DNA of 64,000 nucleotides from Enterococcus sp. DIV1094 (GCF_017316305.2 NZ_CP147250.1:1012001-1076000), one strand, 5' to 3'. Shown: positions 1-10,341, counted from the first letter of the stretch. The notes: generated from the letters alone by a model not told the origin. Numbers and translations are program-made.

Positions 1-555
1 AAAGTGGATGTGTGTATGATTTTTGTTTTCCCACAAGCCGTGCTCTTTTTTATGATAAGCTTGTTGGGTCGTCGTACAATCAATAAGCTCCGTGATCCCA
101 TGAGCAAATTTATGTACTTTTATACTAAACTGATGAGCCGCACTTGCAAAATCAAGCGGCGGAGAAACAACTTCTGGTTTATTTTGTTGGATTTGGGTGG
201 TATTGGTGGGTACTGGTGGGGTGATTCTTTGGGGGTAAAAAGTCGAGCTAGACTTAAGATTAGGCATCCGTACTTGATTTCCGACCTGTTGTATTTCAAT
301 ATGAGTATCTACTTTTAAAACAGCACCTGAATCTTGGACAGCTCGTTGCTGCGTAGGCAGGTCCTCTGGCATCCTTAGCCCTGCTAAAATATTCCACATA
401 AAGAGGAATCCTACAGGGGTTAGGAGGTCTGTAGGAGTCTGTCCTGACCTATTTACAAGGTCCTTCACCATATCATCTCGCTCTTTTGGATTATCCTTCT
501 TATTAAAATCGTTGTAAAATTCACCGATTTTCATATTAAAATCTACTCCTGGCAT
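1..555 (-). CDS. Unrecognised protein, 3' end outside the window
   Basis: An open frame of 185 codons runs off the left edge without a stop. The ATG at 555 has a strong ribosome site (GAAGGAG, 8 nt spacer), so I take it as the start; the frame could also open at 663/660 but no ribosome site is visible there. The product is soluble-looking. Residues 1-75 look helical (MPGVDFNMKIGEF...), residues about 85-125 are rich in Pro, Gln, Thr and Asn like a linker, and the visible end is His-rich (KNHTHIHF). I recognise no family, and no signal peptide or membrane segment is present. It could be a surface-unrelated effector or a phage-derived protein; the sequence does not decide. Confidence 0.6.
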   Translation of the reverse strand, partial: MPGVDFNMKIGEFYNDFNKKDNPKERDDMVKDLVNRSGQTPTDLLTPVGFLFMWNILAGLRMPEDLPTQQRAVQDSGAVLKVDTHIEIQQVGNQVRMPNLKSSSTFYPQRITPPVPTNTTQIQQNKPEVVSPPLDFASAAHQFSIKVHKFAHGITELIDCTTTQQAYHKKEHGLWENKNHTHIHF

Positions 556-932
556 TGTTTTCACTCCTTCATTAAAAGATGTACAGCTACTGAATAAGGC
601 GTTACATTTTACTCGTTCTACTTGCTTTTTTTCTAAATCGATTCTCCCCTTCACTTTCATCATACAAGGCGATTAAAAATTTATGTGCCTTTTATTCAAG
701 TATTTTAGAAAAAAATGGTCAAATAGATGGCATTGAACACTCAAAAATAAATCACCTGTTTTTGCACACGTTTGTCGGATAACTAGTGCATCACATCTTT
801 CCATATTTTTTTCCGAATGCGTGTACTCATCCATCAAATAGACTAGAAGAATGATTTTCATATGTTCTTATCGAATAAAAGTATTTTTTTACCTAGACAA
901 AAAGGGCTTCATTTAGGTAAATCTTTCACACG

Positions 933-970
933 AAAAAGCGACAGAAATGCCCCCTTTCTGTCGCTTTTTT
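933..970. terminator. Bidirectional intrinsic terminator
   Basis: A perfect 15-bp stem (933-947 with 955-969) has a 7-nt loop, with A-run and T-run on its two flanks, so it can work in both directions. On the minus strand it follows the small membrane ORF at 1015-1206. The rest of 556-1014 holds no gene I can support. Confidence 0.85.
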
Positions 971-1014
971 GACTTATACATCAAATCTTTTCTTATTATT
1001 CTGTTTTAACTTGT

Positions 1015-1206
1015 TTATTTTTTTGATTTAAATTTAGCTACTGACAATCCGATTACATTATAAAATATAAAACTATAAATACCACTAGGTCTAAAATCAC
1101 GATTTACGATATATTCAACAGTAATCCAGAAAGCACTTCCAAATAAGCCTGAATAAATGACGATTAGATAAGGATGATCGTCAGCAAATTGTTTTATTTT
1201 CATCAT
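1015..1206 (-). CDS. Small putative membrane protein
   Basis: The ORF encodes 63 residues with one or two hydrophobic stretches (YLIVIYSGLFGSAFWITVEY at about 13-32, and IYSFIFYNVIGLSVA near the end) and a basic C-terminus (KFKSKK), as expected for a small inner-membrane protein. An AGGAG lies 13 nt upstream of the ATG, which is farther than usual, and two ATG codons are adjacent. A terminator (933-970) lies just downstream in the same direction, which supports transcription. I recognise no family; a chance ORF remains possible. Confidence 0.45.
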   Translation of the reverse strand: MMKIKQFADDHPYLIVIYSGLFGSAFWITVEYIVNRDFRPSGIYSFIFYNVIGLSVAKFKSKK

Positions 1207-1341
1207 TGGGATTCTTTAACTCCTGATATTGTATTTATTCCAATTATCAGTATAGCGTTAAGTGGCGATCTATTTTTATATCAGTCCTGAAAGAGCATTT
1301 TAACGTCATAATCGTTGGCAATGTCTGGTATAAACTAAAAT

Positions 1342-1380
1342 CCGTAAAAAAATGACCTGACAGATTAATCTGTCAGGTCA
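1342..1380 (-). terminator. Intrinsic terminator of rny
   Basis: Positions 1353-1380 form a perfect 28-nt palindrome (TGACCTGACAGATT and its complement), followed on the minus strand by seven T residues. It lies 21 nt past the rny stop codon. Confidence 0.9.
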
Positions 1381-1401
1381 CCCTATTTTTAACTATTTTT
1401 T

Positions 1402-2958
1402 TTATTTCGCATAATCGGTTGCACGAGTTTCACGTATCACGATCACTTTGATATGACCTGGGTAATCTAGGTCATCTTCGATTCGTTTACGGATATCGCG
1501 TACTAAGCGCACGGCATCTAAATCAGAGATTTCTTCTGGTTTGACCATGACGCGTACTTCACGACCGGCTTGGACAGCAAAACTTGATTCAACACCTGCA
1601 AAGCTGTTTGAGATCGTCTCTAGACTTCTCAAACGACGGATGTAGTTTTCTAATGATTCGCTTCTTGCGCCTGGACGAGCCGCTGATAATGCGTCTGCAG
1701 CAGCCACTAACACAGAAATAACAGAAGTTGCTTCCACATCGCCATGGTGAGAAGCGATTGCATTGATCACGACTGGATTCTCTTTGTATTTCGCTGCTAA
1801 TTCTGCGCCGATCTCAACGTGTGAACCTTCGATTTCGTGGTCTAATGCTTTCCCGATATCATGAAGCAATCCTGCACGTTTGGCTAGTTGGATATCTTCG
1901 CCTAATTCTGCTGCTAAGATTCCTGATAATTTTGCTACTTCGACCGAGTGTTTCAACACGTTTTGACCATAACTTGTTCGGAAATGCAAACGTCCCATGA
2001 TTTTGATCAAGTCTGGATGAAGGGTATGTGCGCCGACTTCAAAGGCTGCTTCTTCTCCATACTCACGAATGCGTTCGTCCATTTCTTTACGTGATTTTTC
2101 AACCATTTCTTCAATACGCGCTGGATGGATCCGGCCATCTTGAATCAGTTTTTCTAATGTCATCCGTGCGATTTCTCGACGAATTGGATCGAATCCTGAA
2201 AGCACGACTGCTTCTGGTGTATCATCAATGATCAAGTCGATTCCTGTAAGTGTTTCAAGTGTTCGGATGTTTCGTCCCTCACGTCCGATGATACGACCTT
2301 TCATTTCGTCATTTGGTAATGTCACGACTGACACTGTCGTCTCAGAAACCTGATCTGCTGCACAACGTTGGATAGCCAATGATAGCAAGTTTTTCGCTTT
2401 GCGATCTGCTTCTTCTTTTGCACGTTGTTCTGATTCTTTTACCATCAAGGTCAACTCATGATTCAACTCTTCTTCAGTTGACTTCATGATTACTTCTCTT
2501 GCATCTTCTTTCGATAAACCAGCAATTTTTTCTAATTCTTTTTGTTGATCTTCAATCAATTTTTCAACGTCTTTTTCTCGCTCTTCAATTAATTGCTGTT
2601 TTGAACTAAGTGCCTCTTCTTTACTTTCAAGTGAGTTTTCTCGTTTTTCTAACGAGTCATCTTTACGATCTAACGTTTGTTCGCGTTGGATCAATCGATT
2701 TTCTTGAGATTTCAGTTCTAATTTACTTTCTCTCAGCTCACTTTCAACTTCAGAACGATATTTCTGATTTTCTTCCTTAGCTTCCAACAATGCTTCTTTT
2801 TTTAGAGTTTCTGCTTCTTTTTTCGCACCTTCAAGAATACTTGCAGCTGATGTTTTGGCACCAGCGATCTCTTTTTCATGACGTGACTTCGCAACCATAA
2901 ACCCTAAACCAAGACCGACAATTAAACCGATGATAGCGAGGAGAATGTTGAGTCCCAT
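1402..2958 (-). CDS. rny: Ribonuclease Y
   Basis: RNase Y is the membrane-anchored endonuclease that starts mRNA decay in Firmicutes. The order of parts is typical: an N-terminal membrane helix (residues 3-25), a long charged coiled coil (about 30-190), a KH RNA-binding domain with GREGRN near residue 222, and an HD metal-dependent hydrolase domain with LLHDIGKA near residue 365. I start at 2958 because GGAGGTG sits 6 nt upstream of that ATG, giving 518 residues, close to the family length; a longer frame to 3003 would add 15 polar residues before the membrane helix. It lies downstream of recA in the same direction but is separated by a terminator, so it is probably transcribed alone. Confidence 0.97.
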   Translation of the reverse strand: MGLNILLAIIGLIVGLGLGFMVAKSRHEKEIAGAKTSAASILEGAKKEAETLKKEALLEAKEENQKYRSEVESELRESKLELKSQENRLIQREQTLDRKDDSLEKRENSLESKEEALSSKQQLIEEREKDVEKLIEDQQKELEKIAGLSKEDAREVIMKSTEEELNHELTLMVKESEQRAKEEADRKAKNLLSLAIQRCAADQVSETTVSVVTLPNDEMKGRIIGREGRNIRTLETLTGIDLIIDDTPEAVVLSGFDPIRREIARMTLEKLIQDGRIHPARIEEMVEKSRKEMDERIREYGEEAAFEVGAHTLHPDLIKIMGRLHFRTSYGQNVLKHSVEVAKLSGILAAELGEDIQLAKRAGLLHDIGKALDHEIEGSHVEIGAELAAKYKENPVVINAIASHHGDVEATSVISVLVAAADALSAARPGARSESLENYIRRLRSLETISNSFAGVESSFAVQAGREVRVMVKPEEISDLDAVRLVRDIRKRIEDDLDYPGHIKVIVIRETRATDYAK

Positions 2959-3204
2959 AAAATCCACCTCCATACTATCTTTTCCATTTTTATCATCTAC
3001 CAATTTCTATGATAAATTAATCTAAACTATAAATATGCTGTTGCATATGCGCACAAAAACATGCACAAGTTTATTCTAATGTTTGTTTCCAGTAGTGTCA
3101 ACTTTAAATGCGAAAGAAACGGCTTCCTTAATTTTCGTAAAAGGGTGGTTTTAAACATAAAAACAATCGTTCTCTTTGCTCTTGTTTTAGACAAAAATAA
3201 AAAA

Positions 3205-3234
3205 ACATCCGGTAGTTATTCCACTACCGGATGT
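3205..3234 (-). terminator. Intrinsic terminator of recA
   Basis: A perfect 12-bp stem (ACATCCGGTAGT, 3205-3216, with 3223-3234) has a 6-nt loop and is followed on the minus strand by a run of T residues. It starts just after the recA stop. Confidence 0.92.
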
Positions 3235-3246
3235 CTGCTTACTTCT

Positions 3247-4287
3247 TTATTCATCTAAAGGTAATTCTTCTTGTGTTTCTTCTGGTACTTCGATCGGTTC
3301 GCCGATTCCGTAAGCTGCACGCACTAATGCAGATACTTCAGCCATCATTTCTGGATGGTTAGCCATGTAGATCTTCGCATTCTCACGACCTTGGCCGATA
3401 CGATCTTCTTTATAAGAATACCATGCGCCACTCTTGTCGACGATATCTTTTTCAACAGCCATATCCAATAGTTCGCCTTCTTGTGAGATACCTAAACCGT
3501 ACATCACATCTACTTCAGCGATTTTGAATGGTGGAGCTACTTTATTTTTAACGACTTTGATTTTTGTACGGTTACCGACAATATCTGTCCCTTGTTTCAA
3601 TTGTTCAGCACGACGTACTTCTAAACGGATCGTCGCGTAGAACTTCAACGCACGTCCCCCTGGAGTGATTTCTGGATTACCGAACATCACACCAACTTTT
3701 TCACGAATTTGGTTGATGAAGATTGCGATCGTTTTTGTTTTGTTGATCGATCCTGATAGTTTACGTAAGGCTTGAGACATCAAACGAGCTTGTAACCCTA
3801 CGTGTGAATCACCCATTTCACCATCGATCTCTGCACGTGGTACTAAAGCTGCTACTGAGTCGACAACAACGATATCTACTGCACCACTTGATACCAAGGC
3901 ATCAGCGATCTCTAATCCTTGTTCACCAGTATCCGGTTGAGAAAGGAGTAATTCATCGATATTTACCCCTAATTTTTGGGCATATTGTGGATCTAAGGCA
4001 TGCTCCGCATCGATAAATGCTGCAGTACCACCATTTTTTTGTACTTCAGCGATTGCATGAAGTGCAACTGTTGTTTTACCTGAACTTTCTGGGCCATAGA
4101 CTTCAATGATCCGGCCACGAGGATAGCCACCTATCCCTAAAGCGACATCTAATGCAAGCGAACCACTAGGGATCGTCGAAATTTGTTGGTCGATCTTTTC
4201 GCCCAATTTCATGATTGAGCCTTTCCCATAGTTCTTTTCAATTTTTTTCAATGCAGCATCTAAGGCTGCTTTACGATCATCTGCCAA
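3247..4287 (-). CDS. recA: RecA recombinase
   Basis: RecA forms the ATP-dependent filament on single-stranded DNA that drives homologous recombination and triggers LexA self-cleavage. Walker A is GPESSGKT at residues 65-72; the [11 protein letters not shown]alker B and the DNA-binding loop region follow, and the tail is acidic ([11 protein letters not shown]). Length is 346 residues. The start is a TTG, supported by GGAGG 9 nt upstream; no in-frame ATG fits. Its promoter region carries a LexA-like box (4376-4389), consistent with SOS control. cinA lies directly upstream, the usual Gram-positive neighbour. Confidence 0.98.
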   Translation of the reverse strand: MADDRKAALDAALKKIEKNYGKGSIMKLGEKIDQQISTIPSGSLALDVALGIGGYPRGRIIEVYGPESSGKTTVALHAIAEVQKNGGTAAFIDAEHALDPQYAQKLGVNIDELLLSQPDTGEQGLEIADALVSSGAVDIVVVDSVAALVPRAEIDGEMGDSHVGLQARLMSQALRKLSGSINKTKTIAIFINQIREKVGVMFGNPEITPGGRALKFYATIRLEVRRAEQLKQGTDIVGNRTKIKVVKNKVAPPFKIAEVDVMYGLGISQEGELLDMAVEKDIVDKSGAWYSYKEDRIGQGRENAKIYMANHPEMMAEVSALVRAAYGIGEPIEVPEETQEELPLDE

Positions 4288-4338
4288 TACGATAATCCTC
4301 CTTATTTTTACGACTCAAAGTAACATTTCATTACGTTT

Positions 4339-4367
4339 ATAATATCTTTTTTATTTACAAAAAGCAA
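4339..4367 (-). promoter_or_regulatory. Candidate recA promoter
   Basis: On the minus strand TTGCTT is followed after 17 nt by TATTAT, about 50 nt upstream of the recA start. A sigma-A type promoter by inspection only. Confidence 0.65.
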
Positions 4368-4375
4368 GCAAAAAC

Positions 4376-4389
4376 CGAACAAATATTCG
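4376..4389. promoter_or_regulatory. LexA/DinR-type SOS box
   Basis: CGAACAAATATTCG matches the Firmicute SOS consensus CGAAC-N4-GTTCG at all but one position. It lies just upstream of the candidate -35 of recA and 3 nt after the cinA stop. Confidence 0.7.
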
Positions 4390-4392
4390 CAT

Positions 4393-5637
4393 TTATTTTT
4401 TTCTTAATAGTTGCTTCCTTAGCAGATCAAATCCTTGCATCATTGCACTATTTCTGATTGCCGAACGGTCTTTTGTAAAGTGATATTCCTTCGCTTCCAC
4501 CCCTTCGTTTGAGGCCACTGCAAGCCAAACTGTGCCAGCAGGATGTCCTTCTAATGTATCTGGTCCTGCCACACCAGTTAATGCTACTGCATAGTCTGCA
4601 CCGACGAGTTGTCGGGCACGTAGCGCCATTTGTTCCGCGCACTCTTGGCTGACTGTGCCAAACTGTTCTAATAGGCCTGGATCGATGCCTAAGAGCTTTG
4701 CTTTCGTGTCTGCTGAGTAAGTCACAAATCCACCTGAAAAGACTTGTGAGACCCCTGGGATCGCGCCTAGTGCTGATTGAAAGGCCCCAGCTGTCAAACT
4801 CTCAGCAACCGTCACTGTTTTTCCTTGCTCTTTTAGTAAATCGACGACTGCTTGCGGTAAAGAATAATCATCGCCATATCCATAAAAGTATTCACCGACG
4901 CGCGCTTGGATCTTTTCTTCCAATGCGTGCAATGCTTGATTCCCCGCGTGGACGTCTGACGTTTTGACGGTCAATCGCAACGTGACTTCATTTGGCTTCG
5001 CATAAGGGGCAATCGTAGGATTGATTTGTGTAGCGATCAAGTCTTTTAGATCTGTCACTAATTGTGATTCACCGATTCCATAAAAGCGCAATACTTTTGA
5101 GATCAGCTTTTCTTCTGAAGGAAAGTGTTGTTCTAACAGTGGACGCACTTGTTCCATAAACATCGGCTTCAGTTCACTCGGTGGACCAGGTAGTAAAAGA
5201 TACGCATTTTTTTCTGTTTGGTAAAACGTGCCTAAAGCTAGACCCGTTCGATTTGGTAATGGGGTGCCACCTTCAATGATTTGTGATTGCTGTAAGTTAT
5301 TCTCTGTCATTTTTCTTTTTCTGGTTTCGAAAAATGCCAGTAATTTCTTATATCCTTCTGTATTTTGGATCAGTTCTCTACCAAGGTGTTGTGCGACAAC
5401 TTCTTTGGTCAAGTCATCTTCTGTTGGTCCTAATCCACCACATAAAATGATCAGCTCGCTTCTTGATTCAGCTAGTTGGAGTAAATCATTCAAACGAGTG
5501 GGATTATCCCCGACAACGGTATGATAATAGACGTCGATCCCTAGATCCGCGAGTTGTTCGGATAAAAATGTCGCATTCGTATTCACGACTTGTCCCAGGA
5601 GTAATTCTGTTCCTACTGCTATGATTTCAGATTTCAT
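4393..5637 (-). CDS. cinA: CinA-family protein (molybdopterin-binding-like plus NMN deamidase domain)
   Basis: The 414-residue protein has an N-terminal MoCF-type domain (residues 1-170, with [11 protein letters not shown]) and a C-terminal CinA domain (about 255-410, with TVAESLTAG and ALTGVAGP), the latter known in other bacteria as a nicotinamide mononucleotide deamidase. The family is linked to competence through co-transcription with recA in streptococci and its name; here recA is immediately downstream. ATG at 5637 follows AAAGGAAG at a normal distance. Full length and intact. Confidence 0.95.
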   Translation of the reverse strand: MKSEIIAVGTELLLGQVVNTNATFLSEQLADLGIDVYYHTVVGDNPTRLNDLLQLAESRSELIILCGGLGPTEDDLTKEVVAQHLGRELIQNTEGYKKLLAFFETRKRKMTENNLQQSQIIEGGTPLPNRTGLALGTFYQTEKNAYLLLPGPPSELKPMFMEQVRPLLEQHFPSEEKLISKVLRFYGIGESQLVTDLKDLIATQINPTIAPYAKPNEVTLRLTVKTSDVHAGNQALHALEEKIQARVGEYFYGYGDDYSLPQAVVDLLKEQGKTVTVAESLTAGAFQSALGAIPGVSQVFSGGFVTYSADTKAKLLGIDPGLLEQFGTVSQECAEQMALRARQLVGADYAVALTGVAGPDTLEGHPAGTVWLAVASNEGVEAKEYHFTKDRSAIRNSAMMQGFDLLRKQLLRKK

Positions 5638-5802
5638 GTTCGATCGCTTCCTTTAGTTGGGTTGGTTCTGCACCACCCCTATTTATCTGTAAAACAGTCT
5701 TTATTGACTAATTGTCTCTACTCAATAGTATACGCTATTTGATGATAGAATCATTTCTCCTTGCTCATTTTTTTCTTATTGTCTCGTCTTTTTTCAAAAA
5801 AA

Positions 5803-5829
5803 AAACAGACCGGAACAACCGGTCTGTTT
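5803..5829 (-). terminator. Intrinsic terminator of pgsA
   Basis: An 11-bp stem (AAACAGACCGG, 5803-5813, with 5819-5829) has a 5-nt loop and a T-run on the minus strand. It separates pgsA from cinA. Confidence 0.9.
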
Positions 5830-5857
5830 CTGATAATAACTAAGTGATTATATGATT

Positions 5858-6436
5858 TTACATTGACCCTTTGAACACGCCACGATTTTTGATGAAGTAA
5901 TCGACACCTGAATAGATCGTAAAAATCAGACAAGCATATAGCATGATTTGATCAAGAGGTACATTGATCAAGTTGAATGGGATATTGTTGATAAATAATA
6001 AAATGATCGCAATCATTTGAGTAGCTGTTTTTACTTTTCCAGGCCAAGCAGCTGCCATAACTTCCCCATCTTCAACAAGCAATAATCGTAAGCCTGTTAC
6101 AGCTAACTCACGGCAAACGATGATCGCGATCACCCAAGCTGGTGCTTTGCCTTGACCGACTAACATGATGAAAGCTGTCATGACCAACATTTTGTCTGCT
6201 AATGGATCAGCAAATTTTCCGAAGTTAGTGACTAGCCCGCGTGAACGAGCAATTTTCCCATCGAGCCAATCCGTCACACTTGCTAACGCAAAAATGATTG
6301 CACCTACTAATTGTGTGATAGCTAGTGACGTTGTTCCCACCGTTAATTGCCCCCAATCTAACGGAAGGCCGACGACTAAAATAAACACTGGAATCATGCA
6401 GATTCTAAGTACAGTTAATTGATTTGGTAAATTCAC
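5858..6436 (-). CDS. pgsA: CDP-diacylglycerol-glycerol-3-phosphate 3-phosphatidyltransferase
   Basis: PgsA makes phosphatidylglycerophosphate, the committed step to phosphatidylglycerol and cardiolipin, in the membrane. The CDP-alcohol phosphotransferase signature is complete at residues 56-81: DWLDG, then AR at 63-64, then the two Asp of FADPLAD. The protein has 192 residues and several hydrophobic helices. The start is GTG at 6436, with AAAGGAG 8 nt upstream. It follows the rodZ-like gene, the conserved order in Firmicutes. Confidence 0.96.
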   Translation of the reverse strand: MNLPNQLTVLRICMIPVFILVVGLPLDWGQLTVGTTSLAITQLVGAIIFALASVTDWLDGKIARSRGLVTNFGKFADPLADKMLVMTAFIMLVGQGKAPAWVIAIIVCRELAVTGLRLLLVEDGEVMAAAWPGKVKTATQMIAIILLFINNIPFNLINVPLDQIMLYACLIFTIYSGVDYFIKNRGVFKGSM

Positions 6437-6549
6437 AAGAACGACTCCTTTCTTTCCTATTTTACGTCAGTCCAGCAAAAGTTTCCACCAATAGTCTCTC
6501 AATTGCTAAACAAACTTTTCCTCACTTTATTCACTAACACTCAAACAAT

Positions 6550-6585
6550 AAAAGAGAGCCAAGGGCGAGATTCCGGCTCTCTTTT
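6550..6585 (-). terminator. Intrinsic terminator after the rodZ-like gene
   Basis: AAAAGAGAGCC (6550-6560) pairs with GGCTCTCTTTT (6575-6585), leaving a 14-nt loop and a minus-strand T-run. Confidence 0.8.
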
Positions 6586-6607
6586 ACATAATTGATTCTT
6601 AAACTGG

Positions 6608-7498
6608 TTACTCTGCATACTGCAAGGAAAGCGAGATATTCTTAAGGCTCGTATTATTTGGTCCTGCGTTGATCGGAAGTTCTTCGCCATTTAATTTGAC
6701 CGTCGCGTTACTCGCTGCACCAAGTGTGATCATTGCATTTGTTGTATTTTCTGGAAGCTCAGTTGTTTTTATATCATTGGCAACCAAGGTTTCTTGGTAG
6801 TGATAGTCAAACGTATTGTTCAATTGGACACCGATCCAGACACGCTCATTCGCTGTGAATTCCAACGTGATCGGTTTTTTCGCATCCTTTACCTCGATCG
6901 AAATCGCGCTTCCTGTATCTTGACCAGGCGTGATGGTCATTTTTTTCTCTTCTTCTGTTGATTCTGTGGTCGATTCCACTGTTGATTCAACCGTCGATTC
7001 ACTTGTCTCGGTTTCCTCTTCTGTGATCGAACCAACGACAGATACCGTTGAAGCTGTTCCACCAATGATTGGTTCAGTTTGACGATCTTGCCATGACATA
7101 TATGCGACCACTGTGATGATCGCTACAGCCACTAGTCCCAATAAAATCACTGGCAGACTTGTCCAAAATTTCGTCAGGTTCTTTTCTTCTTCATGCATGG
7201 CTTTTCTTGAGCCACTCACAGTTTCTGGTTCTGGTCGTTTTTGGATGGTTTCATCTGCAAAAGATTTTTTCCCATCAAAAACATCCACTAAATAATCCCC
7301 ATCTTCACCAACCGCTTCTGCATATTGGCGAATAAATGCACGAACATAAAATTTACCTGGTAGTTGATCAAAGTCGTTTTGATCGATCGATTCCAAGTAA
7401 CGTTTTTGAATTTTCGTCATTTGTTGTAATTCATCTAAAGATATTTTTTTGTTTAAACGGGCTTGCCGTAATTTTTCCCCGATGGTTTCAAAAGCCAC
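6608..7498 (-). CDS. RodZ-like cytoskeletal/cell-shape protein
   Basis: The 296-residue protein has a Cro-type helix-turn-helix domain at residues 8-70 (LRQARLNKKISLDELQQMT), a single membrane helix at about 112-135, a Thr/Ser/Glu-rich linker (repeated STVEST units, about 160-185) and a C-terminal DUF4115-type beta domain. This is the layout of RodZ (YmfM), which links the cytoskeleton to wall synthesis; the HTH domain faces the cytoplasm and usually binds MreB rather than DNA. Start GTG at 7498 follows GGAGAAG. It sits between the M16 pair and pgsA as in Bacillus; the reductase gene ymfI usually found next to ymfH is absent, and 7499-7790 holds nothing else that I can identify. Confidence 0.88.
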   Translation of the reverse strand: MAFETIGEKLRQARLNKKISLDELQQMTKIQKRYLESIDQNDFDQLPGKFYVRAFIRQYAEAVGEDGDYLVDVFDGKKSFADETIQKRPEPETVSGSRKAMHEEEKNLTKFWTSLPVILLGLVAVAIITVVAYMSWQDRQTEPIIGGTASTVSVVGSITEEETETSESTVESTVESTTESTEEEKKMTITPGQDTGSAISIEVKDAKKPITLEFTANERVWIGVQLNNTFDYHYQETLVANDIKTTELPENTTNAMITLGAASNATVKLNGEELPINAGPNNTSLKNISLSLQYAE

Positions 7499-7790
7499 TC
7501 GTTCATCTTCTCCAGTCTGTGTATTCTAGTCAGGAGGTTGTCTCTCTGTTGAAGATCGACCATTTTCTGACTGCTTCTCATTGAATTTTTGCTTTTTTCA
7601 TGCTCAATGGATAGTGTTACCTCTATATTGATCAATCTTGCGCTCAATCTACTTAAGAATACCACAAAGCGAACTTACTTTGGATAACATTTCATCTGTT
7701 TTAAACTGAAATTTAAAACTTTCTTTTATTCTTACGAACGGCATGACAAATCAGCGACGATGTCCAAGAGAACCGGAATTTATTACTGTT

Positions 7791-9080
7791 TTACTTTTTT
7801 GGTTGCATATAAAATTCGCTAAGCACTTCTTCATTGATAAATGAGCGTCCGACCTGAAGGAGGTCCGTCATTTGGATCGATTCAATGATTTCTGGCAGAT
7901 CGAACAATGTTTGGTCACCGAATAGACTTTGGGTAAATTGATTGGCAATGTACTCGATCGAATTCAATGATTGGAAATACTGACCCAACATTTTCTTTTT
8001 CAATAATTTCAAGTTTTCTTCTGTAATGCCTTCATCCTGTTCAAAGTTCAAAAGGATCTCTTTTATTTTTTCAACTGCCAGCTCAGGTTGATCCGAATCG
8101 CCACTGAAGTCAGCAAAATGGAATTCACGATCTAAACTAAATTCAAAGCCAAAACTGTCATCAATGATCCCTTCGTTGTAGAGCGTCAAATAGTTTTGTG
8201 AAGTTGGTCCTAAAAGTAATTGTAGTAACAAACGAATCGCTGTTTTGTATCTTAGCAGTTCTCTGCCGTTTTCAGGTAAATCATCGATTCCTTTGATCCC
8301 TAAAACGAACTTCTCGCGTGTGATGGCTGCTTCTAATGTACTCATTGGCAGAATATCCGCACTATTTTCAGGAAAGAAGCGTTCGATTTTTTGGGCTGGC
8401 GGAAATTCTTTCGCCGCTTGATTGCGGCGGATCTGTTCCATCAGTTGTTCTGGCTCCAGATTGCCGACGACAAATAGTACCATATTGCTTGGTTGATAAA
8501 AGGTTTGATAGCACGTATATAAATCTTCTGCTGTGATGTCACCGATACTTTCCACGGTTCCTGCGATATCGATGTGCAAGGGATGGTTCGGGTATAAATT
8601 ATTTAAAATACCGAAGAATAACCGCCAGTTCGGATCATCTTCGTACATTTGGATCTCTTGACCAATGATCCCTTTTTCTTTGTTCACTGTTTCTTCAGTA
8701 AAATAAGGCGCTTGAACAAAATCAAGCAGCGTCAACAGATTCTTTTCTACTTGGTCTGTCGTTGAGAACAAATAGCTTGTTTTCGTGAAGCTCGTGAACG
8801 CATTCGCTGATGCCCCTTGTTGACCGAACAACTGAAAAACATCGCCTTCTTCTTTTTCAAATAATTTATGTTCTAAAAAATGTGCGATGCCATCAGGGAC
8901 CTTTACTTTTTCAGTTGCACCATAAGGAATAAATTCATTATCGATCGATCCGTAGTTCGTACTGAATAGACCGTATGTTTTGTGATAATCATTTTTTGGC
9001 AACAGATAGACCGTCAAACCATTCGGTAAGACCTCGTGATAGAGTGTTTCATTGATTTGCTCATATTCGGCTTTATGCAT
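7791..9080 (-). CDS. ymfH: M16-family zinc peptidase (YmfH-like)
   Basis: A 429-residue insulinase-type peptidase. The inverted zinc motif HxxEH is intact (HFLEH, residues 67-71), with the downstream glutamates in the EKGIIGQEIQMYEDD segment. M16 proteins of this kind work as pairs of an active and an inactive subunit; the next gene upstream supplies the partner. I start at the ATG at 9080 because GGAGG lies 8 nt before it; a GTG at 9089 would leave no room. The gene overlaps the end of ymfF by 8 nt, so the two are translationally coupled. The physiological substrate is not known from sequence. Confidence 0.92.
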   Translation of the reverse strand: MHKAEYEQINETLYHEVLPNGLTVYLLPKNDYHKTYGLFSTNYGSIDNEFIPYGATEKVKVPDGIAHFLEHKLFEKEEGDVFQLFGQQGASANAFTSFTKTSYLFSTTDQVEKNLLTLLDFVQAPYFTEETVNKEKGIIGQEIQMYEDDPNWRLFFGILNNLYPNHPLHIDIAGTVESIGDITAEDLYTCYQTFYQPSNMVLFVVGNLEPEQLMEQIRRNQAAKEFPPAQKIERFFPENSADILPMSTLEAAITREKFVLGIKGIDDLPENGRELLRYKTAIRLLLQLLLGPTSQNYLTLYNEGIIDDSFGFEFSLDREFHFADFSGDSDQPELAVEKIKEILLNFEQDEGITEENLKLLKKKMLGQYFQSLNSIEYIANQFTQSLFGDQTLFDLPEIIESIQMTDLLQVGRSFINEEVLSEFYMQPKK

Positions 9081-10341
9081 TCTCTTCACCTCCAGCTAAA
9101 AAGAAAATTGCTTGTAATTCAATTTGGTTTGCGACTTCTTGGATGTCCTTGATCGTCACACGCTCCATACGTGCTAACCATTCTTCATCTGTTAGTTCGG
9201 TATCAGGAAGCCAATGCGCTAAATAGGCCGATTCAATCGCCGCTTGCGGAGAATCTAACGATAATAGATAGTGGTTACGTAACATGGCTTTCGTTTGGTC
9301 AAGCTCTAATTCAGTGATTTCACCATTGCGCAAACTTGCCAGTTGTTCATGGATCAAGTGCAATACTTGATTGCGATTCTTTGTCTCAATCCCTGTTTGC
9401 ACAGTCAGTAACCCACGGAAAGTATCAACGTTACTAGATGCGTAATACGCTAAACTTTCTTTTTCTCGCACATTCATAAACAATTTCGAATGCGGGAAAC
9501 CTCCGAATAAACCATTGAACACCATCAATGAAAAGCGTTCCGGCTGATCATAGTAAACATTGGTTTGATAGGCTAGATTCAGTTTTGCTTGCACAACTGG
9601 TTCTTGGATTTGTCGTTCCTTGATCACATTGTCTTGTGTTTGCTCATAAAAGATTTCAGGTCGTACTACTTTTCGTGCAGTAAAAGGAAGCTCTTTTAAC
9701 GCATCGATTGCCAGCGTTTCTTCGATATCACCTACGACAAAGATATCCACTTGATCTTCCTCGATCATCTGAGCATAGTATGCTGCTAAAGAACCGGAAG
9801 TGATTTTTTCTAGTTCCTCTACAGAACCCATACTTGGGATTTTTTGTGCGTCTGATTGTTCAAAGTATAATTCTTGTAAGGCTAACGAAGCCATTGTTTG
9901 CTTGTCTTCATTCAAACTTTCCAAGTATTGCTTTAAATTATTTTTCTCTAAATCAAACGTTGCTTGGTCAAATGCTTGCTCTTTGATATTAGGAAAGAAC
10001 AACACTTCTTTTAAAAAAGAGACGGCATCTGTTAGGATCGTGTCATCGTTGACATATGCGCCATTAACGAAACTGATTCCCGCATTCATCCAGTGTAAGT
10101 TTCCTTTTTTTCGTACAGAAAAACCGAAGCCGGCACCATACAAATCAGCTAATTTCGCACTTAATCGTGTTTGGTCTGGATAGTTCAAACTATTCGTTTC
10201 TAATAAGCTACTCAATAGGGAGCGCTTGGTAACGATCTCTTTTTCTAAAGCTGTAGTGAACCGTACAAAAATACGGATCGTTTTAAATTGTTTGGTTGGA
10301 AGCACATGAAGGTTCACACCTTCTGTCAATTGATATGTCAT
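9073..10341 (-). CDS. ymfF: M16-family peptidase-like protein, probably inactive subunit (YmfF-like)
   Basis: This 422-residue protein has the two-lobed M16 fold but no HxxEH motif: the equivalent region reads TKRSLLSSLLETNS, so zinc ligands and the catalytic Glu are missing. In M16 heterodimers such a subunit forms the substrate-binding partner. ATG at 10341 follows AAGGAG at a good distance. It is first in the ymfF-ymfH pair and is divergent from mscL; 10342-10564 holds both promoters. Confidence 0.9.
   Translation of the reverse strand: MTYQLTEGVNLHVLPTKQFKTIRIFVRFTTALEKEIVTKRSLLSSLLETNSLNYPDQTRLSAKLADLYGAGFGFSVRKKGNLHWMNAGISFVNGAYVNDDTILTDAVSFLKEVLFFPNIKEQAFDQATFDLEKNNLKQYLESLNEDKQTMASLALQELYFEQSDAQKIPSMGSVEELEKITSGSLAAYYAQMIEEDQVDIFVVGDIEETLAIDALKELPFTARKVVRPEIFYEQTQDNVIKERQIQEPVVQAKLNLAYQTNVYYDQPERFSLMVFNGLFGGFPHSKLFMNVREKESLAYYASSNVDTFRGLLTVQTGIETKNRNQVLHLIHEQLASLRNGEITELELDQTKAMLRNHYLLSLDSPQAAIESAYLAHWLPDTELTDEEWLARMERVTIKDIQEVANQIELQAIFFLAGGEENA

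Noticed and set aside
4..318. Plus-strand ORF of 104 residues
   Set aside because: It lies wholly antisense to the open frame with a strong ribosome site on the minus strand (1-555) and has no ribosome site of its own.
673..861. Minus-strand ORF of 62 residues
   Set aside because: No Shine-Dalgarno sequence, no family resemblance and AT-rich surroundings; probably chance.
3061..3258. Plus-strand ORF over the rny-recA gap
   Set aside because: It runs through the recA terminator and lacks a ribosome site.
7453..7665. Minus-strand ORF overlapping the RodZ-like start
   Set aside because: No family match; the GTG-started RodZ-like frame accounts for the region.
9073..10341. Active M16 protease call for the ymfF-like gene
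   Set aside because: The HxxEH zinc motif is absent, so an active enzyme cannot be supported.
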